Shown here: positions 12,001-22,783 of the stretch, piece after piece
Position numbering within the stretch: the first letter of the stretch is position 1
How the letters are laid out: each line of letters begins with the position of its first letter
DNA from: Watersipora subatra
Lineage: Eukaryota > Bryozoa > Gymnolaemata > Cheilostomatida > Watersiporidae
Direction of reading: 5' to 3'
NCBI RefSeq assembly: GCF_963576615.1
Contig: NC_088711.1
Span: 10,534,869 to 10,598,868, forward strand
Length of the DNA stretch: 64,000 bases
Translations under genes and position numbers: made by a program
The notes under the pieces: model-generated
The model's database searches: none
Told to the model about the DNA's origin: nothing
What the model saw: only the letters and a program-made list of their open reading frames with translations

Positions 12001-15000
12001 CAGCAGAGGGAACAGATCCGTACGCTTACTGATGAGTATTTTGTGTGAGTTATAGCAGTTGTCTCCTCTTGGATCATATTTCCATTGAAATCTGAAAAAA
12101 TGTAAAGAATAGATCTATCGGTGGATGCTTTTGCTCGCCTGTTAAAGCACATTAGCAAAAGAGTAGTAGTGTGAAATAATTTATAGTCTGGGAACATTGG
12201 GGTGTCTGGCTTGTCCAAATGCTAGCCTTTACTGCAGGCTACTGTGTTTTTAAGCATGGGCTATTTGTTAGTGCCAACTCCACAAATAGAACCTCTATTT
12301 TTGTGCTTGTTCATACAATTTGTTAACAGTCTATGTGTGAGTTTAACCAATGACAGACAATCACAAGAGTTCAGCAGCAAATACATGAGGATCTGTTGAT
12401 TGGATTGTTCACAAACTGTTGCACTGTGACATATGTACATGTATGTTATTTCAGTGCTCAATTTGAGGACAAAGTTTCCAGAAGCTCCTAATGGTAGGAT
12501 GCGATAACAAGCTTTTTTGAAAAGCATAGCTTTGCAGTTAATCTTTTGCATTCATCTCAATTTCATAGATTTATTGCTTGTCCGGATCCTAGAAATTTTT
12601 GTAACATCAGAGCCCTCTACTGCTGCATAGTAGACCAAGACTGTACTTTGTCAGCCACAAACTATACTAACGCTATCGTAACTGTACCTGTTAGTGACAG
12701 ATTATTATATCATAACAGTAACCTGTTAAGGGTAGTTGTGATCCATCAGTGAGAGACTTTGGTAACATAACTGTTATCAGTATTAGGTCATGCTATTATA
12801 ACTGTCTGACCTGTAGTCTGTTAGAGATAGACCGAGGTGTCATTCGTATAATCTGTCCTTCAGGGAGCAGTTTGCAGACGCTTCATTTGACAGTAAACTA
12901 GATGCCATAGTGGCATTGTCGACTCTACTGCAGGGGCCCACCGAGCTGGGCAACTCGGTGCTTGCTAAGCCAGGTATTATGGATATGCTGCTTGCTCTCG
13001 CTGGTTCAAAGGAAATTGCTCATCAGGTGGGTGGACAACTCTCAGTTAATAGTCTCATTGGCTGGTTTGGTATCTCTAGAGTCTAGACCATAAAATGACT
13101 ACTTCAACACATTAATGATTTCCAAGCCAAAATTGTTCATTTTGTTGAGTCAGCTTTCTGAACCATTTTTGGGGCATGGGCAGGTCCCTCCAACCTGGTT
13201 ATATTTAAATATAGTCATTTGTGAGTGACTTACATGGTAAACAGCATTAATACTTTTATGCTGACTTGTAGCTGATAGCTGTGGAGGCTCTCGTGCACGC
13301 TACATCTAAGAAGGACAAGTGCGTAGGGATAGTTGACACGGCCATTCCAGTCCTTAAACAGCTTTACCAGGACTCACCCAGTGATAACATCAAAGTTCGG
13401 GCTCTTGTGGTAAGTAATACACGGACAGGGTGCACAACTCTATGGTGCGAGAGAGAATTGATATGGTTTTTGAACTTAGTAGCTTTGAGAGGTTCACGTG
13501 ATTTTACAAGTGTCTAAATTTGTGCAAAGTTTTAAATTCACACAAAATTAGATAAATTGTTTTTGTATTTTCCTACGAGATGTGCACCACTTGTGTCTGA
13601 CCTGTATCTTGCTCTTGTTATTGGGAAGTGTTACAGTACATATCCTTTGTTATGATACGATGTTGTGTTAGATTAATTGATTCACATATCTGCAGATGAT
13701 GTGCAATAATGTAAGGATATGGCATATTACATTAGAGCATTTGATGTGACACTTTTACATAGGGCAGGTGAAATAAAAAGCATATGATTTACTGCATGAT
13801 ACCACGTAAGTATAATACATATGGTGTATTATACTTATATGGTGTATTATGTGGCTTATGATATTTTACAGGGCATATGATGTATTACATGTGTTACATA
13901 TTACAGGGCATATGATGTGTTACATGGGGTATATATTTCAGGGCATATGATGTGTTACATGCGCTATATATTTCAGTGCATATGATTTATTACATGCGCT
14001 ATATATTTCAGGGCATGTGTAAAATCTCATCTTCATCTGGAACAGATGCTGCTGATAAAACTGTGTCTGATGACTCTCAGTTGGCGCTTTCTCGATCTTG
14101 CAGAAAGTTAGTCAAATTTCTAATTGTGTGTTTGAAGTGGGTGTTGTTTTTACACACAATCCTGAATTGCCGCTGCTTTTAACTCCTAGAGACGACTCGA
14201 TTGTCCATAGCTCAATAGGCTCCACTTGTCGCCTCTTCACCAACTCTTGTTGAATAGTTAATCATGGCTGGTCATTCGCATCGCTAGAAGGTCTTTGTTC
14301 TGTCTGATGAATGAAAGCCCGTGGGAAGAGCTAGTTCTAGGCATTCATACACCGGAATAACAAAGTACTAGAGCATTGTGCTATTTCCTCAGGTTCCTCG
14401 CAAATGAGTCCAAGGATGTGGATTTAAGGAAGTGGTCAGTTGAAGGCCTCGCCTACCTTACCCTTGATGCTGAAATCAAGGAGGAACTCGTCACAGATAA
14501 GGCAGCTATTCAGGCACTCATCGACATCGCCAAGGTCAGGTCTCCTTCCTTCATGAGGAATATAGATGTTTCTGCAGGTCTTTGAAGAGAGTTCTGTGAA
14601 AGATTTTTTTACTTTTACTACTAAATTATAAAGTAATTTATATTATGGCAATGAAGATCTTGTAAATACTATTTGGTTAGGTTTGCACTAGGGTGTCAAG
14701 TTAAGCAAGGTGCTCATAAGCTGTTCTCATTGCAGGTAGGAGATCAGACAGTTATGTTTCCTGCTGCCACAGTATTTGTCAACCTTATGAATGCTTACGA
14801 CAAACCAGAAATCATGCCTGAGATGAAACAACTTGCCGAGTACGCTAAACAGAAAGTTCCAGAAGATCACCCAAAGGTATTTAACGCTATCTTTAAAATA
14901 AAGGGTAATTCTATGGCAATTTAGCATTCATCTATTGAAAGTAGACATGATGCTCTACTAATACTAGTTCTGATATTTGCTTTGTATGTCAAAACCTTTG

Positions 15001-18000
15001 TATGTAGCAGCGATGTTTTTATACGAATACATGGTATTTTGTTTTAACTGTTTTAGAGCTAGAAACAACGACAAATAGTTTAAGTAATTATGTTTAAAAT
15101 GAAGTCGAGTGTTTTATGTAAAACTATGTAAAAACTAGAATTAAAAACTTAGATTATATGTAAAATCTAAATAAAGCAATGAAGTTTTTATTAGACACAG
15201 GTCAGTTGTAAATGTAGTCTAAGCAATGTGTAAGTTTTGGTAATAGAGTGAGGGATAGACTTGCATAGCGTAACTTACTTAACTTACACTTGTGCACGGG
15301 TTAAATCAGTTTAATTTATTTATTCCTTAATTGATTGTACATATTTTTAATTCTGCCCTCTTTTTTACTTTTATTTACAAAATTATTATTTTTAGAGAAA
15401 TTTTAGATGTTATACATCGGTTGGAAATTATGTCAAGTATTGCGACAAAAATTAGCTCAAATTTTGTGGTCGACGTTGAACAAATTGTTATGTAGAGGTG
15501 ACTGTGAGTCAGGGGTTTGGAGCCTGTTATTATTAGTCATCAGCGACTCCGAGTACCAAGTATTGCTAATTCACACACTCGATGATATACTTGTCTACAA
15601 GTACATTTTGTAGTTCCTTATGAAGTACAATTACTTCTCTCTTCAGGACAAGGAAGAATATGTATCCAAGAGGATCGATACTTTGATCAGCTATGGAGTA
15701 GGGAGTGCTGCCGTAGCTTTAGCCAGCATCGTTACAGAGAGTAATGGATGCAAAGAACTGCTGTCTCGGGTCTTCCTCGCATTGGTTACCAATGCTAAAG
15801 ATAGAGGAAAGCTCGTGCAGCAGGGAGGTGGGAAGGTAAGGGAGGCCGAGCTAACAGTTTGATATAATTCTATACGCTCATTGGCTGCAGATGATCTTGT
15901 TTTGTGTAATATGCGAGAGCTAAGTGTGACAGCTACAGGCAAATGCCGCTGACTTCATATTTGTACAGTTGTTTATGCAATAGTTACTCTGTGCTTATAA
16001 TTATAACCAAAGTTAACCTATATGACAGCGCATTTTAAACTCCTTGACAATAGAATTTTTTTGCTAAAGAATGGTCAAGAACCAATAAAGTATAAACTTT
16101 TCTGATTTTCACAGCGTAATGTGTGGAATGTAAAATATGTGGAAATGTGATTACAAGCTCTTAAAAGCTCAAAAACGAACAGTTAATCGCAACCATCACG
16201 AAACTGCTGTAGATTGGAATCAGTATATTTCTCTGACGTTGTCATTACATTTGCTTATTGTTTTGTCACGTGATGTTCTCACGCGATGAAAAACAATAAA
16301 AGGCTCAATATAAAACTTATCATAGCACTAGTTTATGACAAACACTTCGGGTTTTACCGAAGACCCCGTATCAAATATAGATGCTCGCTACTTTACAGTT
16401 TTGTTTCGGCTTGGTCTAATCGTCTAGTTGTAATCTGATCATGTGACCCACACTTCCTGCCAAACAGCGCGAATAACTTCTGCAGCATTTTTCGACTATT
16501 CCAGGTGACCAACAGGCTTGTCATGTTTATCAGAGGATGATATGTACTTCTTCGAACCAAGGTTAACAAATTACACGAATTTTTACCTAGGCTATAAGAT
16601 ATCAGTGCTAAAAGTGACAGCATGACAATGATAATGAAACAGACGCGTAAGAACAATAGACATATTTTTATTGAATGCGTGAAGTATGTTTGTGAAATAT
16701 TTTGACGATTAAGGTTGCATGAAAGTGTAAACAGAAGCCATCATGTTCAGTTACGTCCCATTTGAGCTGTTTTGGAAAGAAATTCTAATCTACGGCAGTT
16801 TCATGACGGCGGCCATTAACTGTTCGTTTTTGAGCTGTTAAGAGCTTGTAAGCACATTTCCACGTATTTTGCACCTACAACGCAGCAGAGTAGGACAGGT
16901 GAATATTTTGATACCAAATAACTATAATGTGAATTTTGTTGCAAGCCAACCTTTAAAAAAAGTTGCTTGCACCCGCGACATTAATGTTGCGCTGCCTATG
17001 GGATAGTGCGGAATATATGTACCGTGCTTTTCAGACTATGATCCGCAACATTTTTCTGATGTTTTGAGCCATGCGGCTTATATAAGGGTGCGGCTATTCT
17101 GTGTTTTTTCTTTCACCGCTAGGGCACATTAATCGGAATCTCCGATTAGTGCCCTTCTAGCGGTGAAAGAAAAAACGAAACAATGCCTAACGGTACTGTT
17201 CCGTTAGGCATTGGGTTGCAAAGCGTCGGTTAATACGGAACAGTGCCGTTAGGCACTGTTCCGTTTTAACCAGCAAAGTTGCTGCCGTGTTAAAAAGCAC
17301 CGTTATGAATTCTGCGGCCTATACAAAAGGTGCAGCCTATGTATTGTTTTATTATCGGTTTTTTGAAAATAAAACAGATGCGGCTTATAGAGGTGTGCGG
17401 TTTATGTGATTTAACTGTCGCTGCGTTTGCTAAAGAGCTACAACTATTGCTGTAGTAACTATTGCTCTCACATTCCATTCGATTTCACAAAGCTAACACA
17501 TGACAGCTTCATAGCAGAGCATCCGCATCTTGATAAGTGTTAACAACTAATGATATTTACTTATCGCAGCTAAGGTTCTGTGAAAACAAAGGATATGGAG
17601 AATATTACTTTTGCATGGGCACATTTGTTCCATGAGTGCATAACTCCGGGATTAGAATAATGTTGTCTGTCCCATAAAACTGCGCAGACTGCCACTTTCA
17701 CAGTGTATCCGAGTAGAAATAAAAATGAAGCAAAGTTGGCTCGTAAGTGCTAAGATCCTCCTGCTTTGAATGAAAGCATCGCAGGACATATTTACCAAGC
17801 ACTATTAGTTAATTCTGCTCATTGAATGATGTTGATAATATTCATAGCTTCTCAGCTGTTTCCATAGCCTGCTCGTTTGTGGAGCAAGGAACCTCTGCAT
17901 CATGAAAAGTCATCTCACTTGTCTTGCTCCTAGTGTGCGTCAATCTTGAGAGTTTACTGATTGTATCTTACTGCGGCCAGAGCAGTTCACAGTCCTGCTT

Positions 18001-20409
18001 GTATTCTCTAGGTGCTCATCAAGCTCGCCTTGGATAACTCGCTTACTGGAAAAGGTCTCGCAGCTCAGGCTCTGGCTAAGATGGCGATTACCATGAACCC
18101 TGAAGTCGCTTTTCCTGGTCAGCGCATTCTCGAGGTCGTGCGACCTTTGCTTAAGCTTCTCCACCCAGATCGAACAGCCTTGCAAAATTTTGAAGCCCTC
18201 CTTGCATTAACCAACATCACATCTGCTAGTGATTCTGCCAGGTAGGCATCCTTACAGCAATGTGTATCCATTAATTTTTATGTCCGCTAGTACCCTGGCA
18301 GTCCTGTTTGAGATCATCATGTAATATAAATATATCCATGATTATTCCAGCATAGGAAAAAGTGGCGGAGTGGCGCAGTGGTTAGTGCTCCTGTTTGCAA
18401 AGCTGAGTAGTTGTGTTTAATTTTTGTGTGAGGTAATATTTGTTGCTAAAGCTCTTAGTGTAGCTTCGAACAGACAGATGGACTTACGTTTCCGTGATTT
18501 AATTTGATGTTCACAACACAGTTGTTGGCTAGGCAAATTTGCTATGAATAGAGTTTTTCTTGCATATAAGCTTAAGGAGATGGTTGGTGTAGGGCTTCTG
18601 GTTTGGACCGTATAATTTTGAGGACTTGAATTAGCTAACGACAAACTTGCAAAGATTTTGTTAAAGTAGCACATCACCAAAATGTGTCGTTTAGGCAGAG
18701 GGTCGTATCAGAACGAGGTGTGGCTGATATAGAGATGTACATGATAGATGACCATGAGATGCTGAAGAGAGCTGCTACGGAGTGTTTGTGCAACCTCGTA
18801 CTTAATGAACAGGTGAGCGCCTCTGTTTGACGGCCTAGTTATAGAGATTTCTATACTCAAATAAGTTAGATAAGAATATGAGTATATTCTTAGATTGTTG
18901 TTTAGATGGCTGGAGTAATCACACATGATCATCTTAAACCCAAAAACCTTTTTGAACAAATTTGTTTGAGATCTGATAATTTTCTGCTTCCAATAATTTA
19001 GACCATAAAAAATTCATTTATTCAATTCTTGCCATGTTGCTGCTTAAGATCGATGATGGGCCAGCAGTACACGTGCAGAACTGTAACAGCTGCAGTTTTG
19101 ATTACATTTCTTCCAGTAAAAGTTGGGAAGCAAGGGGGAAGAAGAAAGGGATATTGAAATATATTCTTTTGATTTTTAAAATTATGCAAATAGCTTGAGT
19201 GAATAGTTATAGACCATCCCCTGTGTCTGTAGGTTGCAGAGGCCCACTTTGGTGAGAATGACAAAGTTAAACTGCTAACTTTGTATTGCGGAGATGAAGA
19301 TGAGGCTGTTCAAAGGGCGGCATGCGGAGCCCTCGCTATCCTCTCCTCCGACTATCCTGAGAAACTTGTGGAGAAAGTCACAAAGGTAGATACAATTTTT
19401 CACTGGATATTGATGCCCAGGCCAGTGTTTCATTGGATAGTGATGCCCAGGCTAGTGTTTCATTGGATAGTGCTGAATAGGCCAGTGTTTTATTGGATAG
19501 TGCTGAATAGGCCAGTGTTTTATTGGATAGTGATGCCCAGGCCAGTGTTTCATTGGATAGTGCTGAATAGGCCAGTCTTTTATTGGATAGTGATGCCCAG
19601 GCCAGTGTTTCATTGGGTAGTAATATCTACGCCATGTTTCATTGGATTACCATTATTCATTGGAATATCCGCCAAGACAAGCATTTCATGGCATTCAAGG
19701 CCTGTGTTTTATCAGACAGTTATACCTCGATCAGCGTTTGCTGGATAGTGATGCTCAGTCCAGTGTTCCATTGGGTAGTGCGATACCCTAGCCAGTGTTT
19801 CATTAGGTGGTGATGCAGGGCCTATGTCTATGGCAGTGTAACATGCTCTCGAGAGGTTGCTTGTTTTGTTATGAATTTCCTGATAAGGTTATGGGCTCAC
19901 GCTGCTTTTGTTAACTACTATTCAATACTCATAGATTTTGCGGAAAAGTGAAATGTTCACTTTAGTATCTTCGCTCATGTAACATCTCTGCCCGGGCTCA
20001 ACTGGCTGTCACTCGTCATCTAATAGGCTCTTAGTGATAACGTATGCAATTAGCCTTTATGTTCTAGAATGTTCCTTTTTTCTAAGTTTCTTTTGCAATA
20101 GCTTTGCTTACCACTGGCCTTAAAGCTGTCTCCCTCTTGCAGGTATCTTCATGGAAAGACTGCTTGCTGCAAGTGTTGGTGTCAGAAGAACCAGGAGTTC
20201 GTCATAGAGCCGCTCATCTTCTCTCAAATCTTATGCTGACAAACAAAGATTTTTGCGAACAGGTTGTTTCCTGTCAGCTATTTGAGGTGCTCATGGCCAT
20301 CAGCAAGGTCGAAGGCGCAGAGATGGCTGGAGCCAGGGAATGCGCGCAAGCAGCTCTCGAGGCAGCAGCATCGCACGAACTTGTCAAGCCTATTGATAAC
20401 TCTAGCTGA
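6073..20409 (+). CDS. UNC45: UNC-45 myosin chaperone (17 exons, 944 aa)
   Basis: UNC45 is an Hsp90 co-chaperone that folds and assembles myosin motor heads. Coding exons: 6073-6280, 7122-7297, 8622-8714, 9078-9245, 10045-10261, 11600-11767, 11876-12044, 12864-13026, 13272-13409, 14012-14106, 14393-14534, 14736-14876, 15647-15835, 18012-18241, 18695-18812, 19233-19385, 20143-20409. They sum to 2,835 bases, 945 codons with the TGA, about the length of human UNC45A. Exons 1-2 encode three TPR repeats (residues about 5-125; LKEEGNSHFKSGNYSEAL, NDVKALFRRCQALELL) that bind Hsp90. Exons 3-9 are the central armadillo-type domain. Exons 10-17 are the UCS domain (KWSVEGLAYLTLDAEIKEE, ELLSRVFLALV, LQNFEALLALTN, RAATECLCNL). 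The ATG starts the TPR domain as in homologues. AATAAA lies at 20417-20422, eight bases past the stop. Convergent with the GPCR gene. Introns hold several mobile elements and minisatellites. Vertebrates have two paralogues; one copy is seen here. Confidence 0.96.
7388..8279 (+). mobile_element. Non-autonomous Helentron-like element in UNC45 intron 2
   Basis: The left end TCTATATACATCCCAAAG is followed by TTTGTTGTTCGTCTGTCC, and the right end is GCCGGGCATTCACCTAG. The element sits between a host A (7387) and T (8280), as expected for Helitron insertion (A^TC...CTAG^T). The 3' 230 bases match the 3' part of the second copy at 37628-40823. A tRNA-like stretch with an inverted B-box-like GATTTGAACTC lies near 7470. 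It carries no Rep/helicase frame, so it would depend on an autonomous partner. A decayed LINE tail lies inside it. Confidence 0.75.
7573..7975 (+). pseudogene. Decayed LINE reverse transcriptase C-terminal fragment
   Basis: A frame beginning NSKLSYFIEAWGN and containing ITFQKHMIRTIHKKP matches the C-terminal region of the LINE at 1500-3992 (HSKLCYSIETYGN, IQFQKKIVRIINRKP). Downstream, out of frame, are codons resembling WNQLPNTIKTLR and FKKNL, the family's last conserved block. Stops and frameshifts make it a dead relic. It is on the opposite strand to the 1.5-kb copy and lies within the Helentron-like element. Confidence 0.7.
8373..8495. repeat. Dispersed repeat, uninterrupted copy
   Basis: This stretch in UNC45 intron 2 resembles, in order, the sequence left of the LINE (about 1257-1298: CATATTCAAGTTCATTTACA) and the sequence right of it (about 3996-4065: ACTAAGTAAAAAGCTGTGAT). 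It is an undisrupted paralogue of the LINE target. The family itself was not recognised. Confidence 0.65.
10305..10645 (+). repeat. tRNA-derived SINE in UNC45 intron 5
   Basis: It has an A-box-like TGGTGCAGATAGTAGTGTGC at 10391-10410 and a B-box GAGTTCGAATC at 10433-10443, spaced as in a tRNA head. It is preceded by a module with CACCGTGAGAGATCATCTG that also occurs at about 28958 and 50828, and followed by GCTCTTATTATAGTAAA, shared with the copy at 28958-29175. An 82-base palindrome-ended insert (arms 10471-10484 and 10539-10552, CATAGACCTATTAA) interrupts the body. The head has no proper acceptor stem, so it is not a functional tRNA. Confidence 0.65.
13837..14046 (+). repeat. 35-bp tandem repeat spanning the UNC45 exon 10 splice acceptor
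   Basis: Near-identical 35-base units (TTTCAGGGCATATGATGTGT then TACATGCGCTATATA) end in AG at 13871, 13906, 13941, 13976 and 14011. The spacing is exactly 35 each time. The last AG is the real exon 10 acceptor, and exon 10 begins GGCATGTGT, itself a diverged unit start. Each earlier copy reads GGC or TGC, then ATA TGA, so splicing there would hit an immediate in-frame stop. The array seems to have grown by duplication of the intron-exon boundary. Confidence 0.9.
16112..16893. mobile_element. DNA transposon derivative with about 100-bp terminal inverted repeats
   Basis: The left arm (about 16112-16215) and the right arm (about 16788-16893) are inverted copies sharing GTGGAAATGTG, TTACAAGCTCTTAA, AGCTCAAAAACGAACAGTTA and GAAACTGC-GTAGATT with a few mismatches. 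The interior (about 570 bases) shows no transposase. It lies in UNC45 intron 13 (15836-18011). It is a long-TIR MITE-like element; the superfamily is not assigned and no target duplication was resolved. Confidence 0.75.
16985..17430. mobile_element. MITE-like element with three consecutive hairpins
   Basis: Between two TGCGGCTTATA motifs (about 17073 and 17379) lie three hairpins. Hairpin A (17103-17176) has about 35-bp arms around CTTTCACCGCTAG. Hairpin B (17181-17213) has 13-bp perfect arms CAATGCCTAACGG and a 7-base loop. Hairpin C (17235-17264) has 13-bp perfect arms ACGGAACAGTGCC and a 4-base loop. No coding frame. The ends are approximate. The repeated GCGGCTTAT ends suggest a non-autonomous DNA element, but the family is inferred, not recognised. 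Confidence 0.55.
18361..18430 (+). repeat. tRNA-like SINE fragment in UNC45 intron 14
   Basis: An A-box-like GTGGCGCAGTGGTTAGTGC at about 18370-18388 is followed by a weak B-box region (GAGTAGTTGTGTTTAA). It resembles the heads at 36541 and 25392 (minus strand). Only the head is clear; the 3' body was not delimited. Confidence 0.5.
19386..19830 (+). repeat. 30-bp tandem repeat in UNC45 intron 16
   Basis: It begins directly after the exon 16 donor. Units of 30 bases (GCCAGTGTTTCATTGGATAG plus TGATGCCCAG or TGCTGAATAG) repeat about ten times, then decay. As 30 is a multiple of three and no stop occurs for about 120 codons, the exon 16 frame continues through the array as decapeptides of the form RPVFHWIVMP. 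A splice donor is present and exon 17 joins in phase, so this is intron, not coding sequence. Confidence 0.88.
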
Positions 20410-21520
20410 TAGGGTTAATAAATCATGGCGAGAAGCACAGGTGCTAGCGACTTGCTCATCTCTTTCGTCTTATTTATTGTCTTCCTGTAAATTGTACAGC
20501 ATATTTTGAGTGCTTCATCGACTAGCTTTAACAAGCTACTACTTTGAATAATCTACGTGTTAGACAAGAATATACACTTTAACTTTTTGAGCCTGAAACC
20601 AGCTACACTAGATAGTAGAATTACTTGCAACGGATATGTAGGATAAGCGTCATTTTTCATAAACTACAAACTCCATCTCATTGCGTTTTATAGTTTTTGA
20701 CAACAAATACAATTGTTGCAAAACATTTGATGGAAAGATACCCATTTGAAGACCAGCATTTAAGTAAGTTTAATAAAAACTAAATAACATAACAAGTGAT
20801 GTTCAAGATAACAGTGATAACAGTCGTTTTGTTCTCGTAAGTCCATAGAAACTTAGCTGCGATTGTTCTGGTTATTTATATTTAATTCCAATTGTAATAG
20901 TTTGTTTTGTATTGCTATGCATATTATACATGTGTATGACGATCAATGGTTGAAACTGAATGCTCTTAGATTTAGATAAATGGTTTTATATTTCACATTG
21001 TTACAGCCATCTCACCTTTTGGAAAAGTATTAATAAAATATTTCATGGTTGAAATAGACTTTGTGAACTGGTTTGTGTAGGTTTTGGGGCAAACTTTTTC
21101 TTTGTGTTGGGACCCTTTACCACACTACCAACAGAATCTTTGCTGGTTCAATGTAAACATGTTCATCATGGTGTATTTTTAATGCATGGTATGTAGACAA
21201 TATATAAAATTAGAACAGAATAGAAGCATAGCTGCTAATACATATTAATACAGCTTTAGTTAACATTAAAGTATTTGTCAAATGTTGTTATATAATCGTC
21301 TAGGTGACAAATATTTCCAGATTTCTTTTCTTCGAACTTAACTATTAGCAGTTTTATTCTCTGCAGTGGCGGAAAGTGTCTGCTAATTATTGACATGAGG
21401 TAGGTTGTTATAACAATAAATTGTCTAGTAAAACTGTCACATTGCAGCTAATTATGTAAGCATAGGACTAGCTGGCACTAGACATGAAGTTCTTACACAA
21501 ATAACCTGATAACACTACGA
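20410..21520. other. Intergenic spacer between UNC45 and the GPCR gene
   Basis: It holds the UNC45 poly(A) signal (20417-20422) and AT-rich sequence. The two genes are convergent here. No further exon or repeat was recognised. Confidence 0.55.
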
Positions 21521-21526
21521 TTTATT
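21521..21526 (-). terminator. Poly(A) signal of the GPCR gene
   Basis: AATAAA on the minus strand (TTTATT as written), about 65 bases after the stop codon of the receptor ORF. It is the nearest canonical signal downstream. Confidence 0.6.
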
Positions 21527-21589
21527 TTGAGATAGCGCTGTGAGTTTCTACACAAAATGATTATAATGGCATGGTAGCCATTTCCTACG

Positions 21590-22783
21590 TTAGACATTCG
21601 CCTCTGCAGGAAGCTTTGGTAAAACGAGCATGCTCCTTTTAACAACATGTAATCGTTGTGTCTTTTTATACAAACTCTCGTCAGCTGATGTTGTCGTCAT
21701 CTTCCATGGATTGCTGCTCATGTTACCTCTTGAAATGATTGATATTTGTGAACAGCTGCCCCACATCAAACTCCTCACCGTTTTTCTAAAGGTTCCACAT
21801 AACACTGAGTATATCAGGAAGTTGAGAGAAGCGCTTAAAATTATCAGTAGATTTACAATAGTGAAAATAATATCCCAACTACTGTCATGCTTGGAATTAT
21901 TGGAATTGAGGCTATTTCCATTATATGTAAATATTATTAAAGCTACGGCTGCTGGGCTGTGACACAAGAAGAAGACCATTACTACAACGATTATGGTCAT
22001 AGTAAGTATCGCGCAGCTTCGACGTTCTTGCTGGTGTGTTCTGAAACGACGAAATGGCGCCATGGCTCTTCTTTCCTTCACCGCGATGAAAACTGATCGA
22101 ATAAGCAATGAATTGAAAATGGAGAGAACAAATAATGGGGCTACCACAAAGAGAAGAACCATAACTCCCCAATTATAGACTACATGAAAGACGATGCTCT
22201 CACTATAATGCTTGTTTGTCATGCTTGGTATTTCCGCCAATGTGTTGGGTATGTGAAGTAAGACAACTACCAAAGTTCCAGTTAAAAGTATATAACGAGC
22301 CTTTTTTGGCGTACAAAAAGCTAATCTCTTCATTGGATAGGTGATCGCGATATATCTCTCTATGGTGAAGGCCATCATAGCAAACACACCGATATTTGCT
22401 GACACGTCTGTGATGAGTTTGGCAATGTCATGCATCTTGTGTAACGAGTCAAGTCTCGGAAAAATATAGTGGAAATGGTTTTGGATCGGCACGAGCCAAT
22501 TTGGCATAAGGACTCCAATATTAATGACTAGCAGATAGACGAGGTCTGAGCATGACAGAGCAACGAGATAATCAGAAGTTGAACACACTCCCCACTGCAT
22601 TCGCTTTCTTGTCCATACAAAGATGCAGACGATGTTTCCTATGATGCCAAAGAGAGATATCGGTATTCCAAGAACCTGATAGCAAACGAATGCAGTTAGC
22701 TGTACGGCATAGGGTTGCATCGATATGTTTCCTAACAGCACCTGATCCGTGGTGCTATTGGAGGCTTCCATCTGTCCACTCAT
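21590..22783 (-). CDS. Class A (rhodopsin-like) GPCR, neuropeptide/FMRFamide-receptor-like, 397 aa
   Basis: A seven-helix receptor in one uninterrupted exon, expected in the plasma membrane. N-glycosylation sites N-S-T (9) and N-I-S (19) precede TM1, which has the conserved GN (49-50). TM2 carries SCSD (D80). TM3 ends in ERY (142-144), a DRY variant. TM6 has FFLCHSP (271-277) in place of CWxP, and TM7 NFLIY (321-325) in place of NPxxY. The C-terminal tail (about 330-397) is Ser/Thr-rich and basic. The pattern resembles invertebrate FMRFamide/orphan peptide receptors, but the ligand cannot be named. The cysteines that normally join TM3 to the second extracellular loop are not present. The start was chosen at the ATG giving an N-tail with two glycosylation sites; a second Met follows at residue 5. 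A 5'-UTR intron is possible. Confidence 0.88.
   Translation of the reverse strand: MSGQMEASNSTTDQVLLGNISMQPYAVQLTAFVCYQVLGIPISLFGIIGNIVCIFVWTRKRMQWGVCSTSDYLVALSCSDLVYLLVINIGVLMPNWLVPIQNHFHYIFPRLDSLHKMHDIAKLITDVSANIGVFAMMAFTIERYIAITYPMKRLAFCTPKKARYILLTGTLVVVLLHIPNTLAEIPSMTNKHYSESIVFHVVYNWGVMVLLFVVAPLFVLSIFNSLLIRSVFIAVKERRAMAPFRRFRTHQQERRSCAILTMTIIVVVMVFFLCHSPAAVALIIFTYNGNSLNSNNSKHDSSWDIIFTIVNLLIILSASLNFLIYSVLCGTFRKTVRSLMWGSCSQISIISRGNMSSNPWKMTTTSADESLYKKTQRLHVVKRSMLVLPKLPAEANV

Noticed and set aside
19281-19748. Separate repeat-protein gene (155-codon frame)
   Set aside because: First third is UNC45 exon 16; the rest is intronic minisatellite following a good donor, and exon 17 joins in phase.
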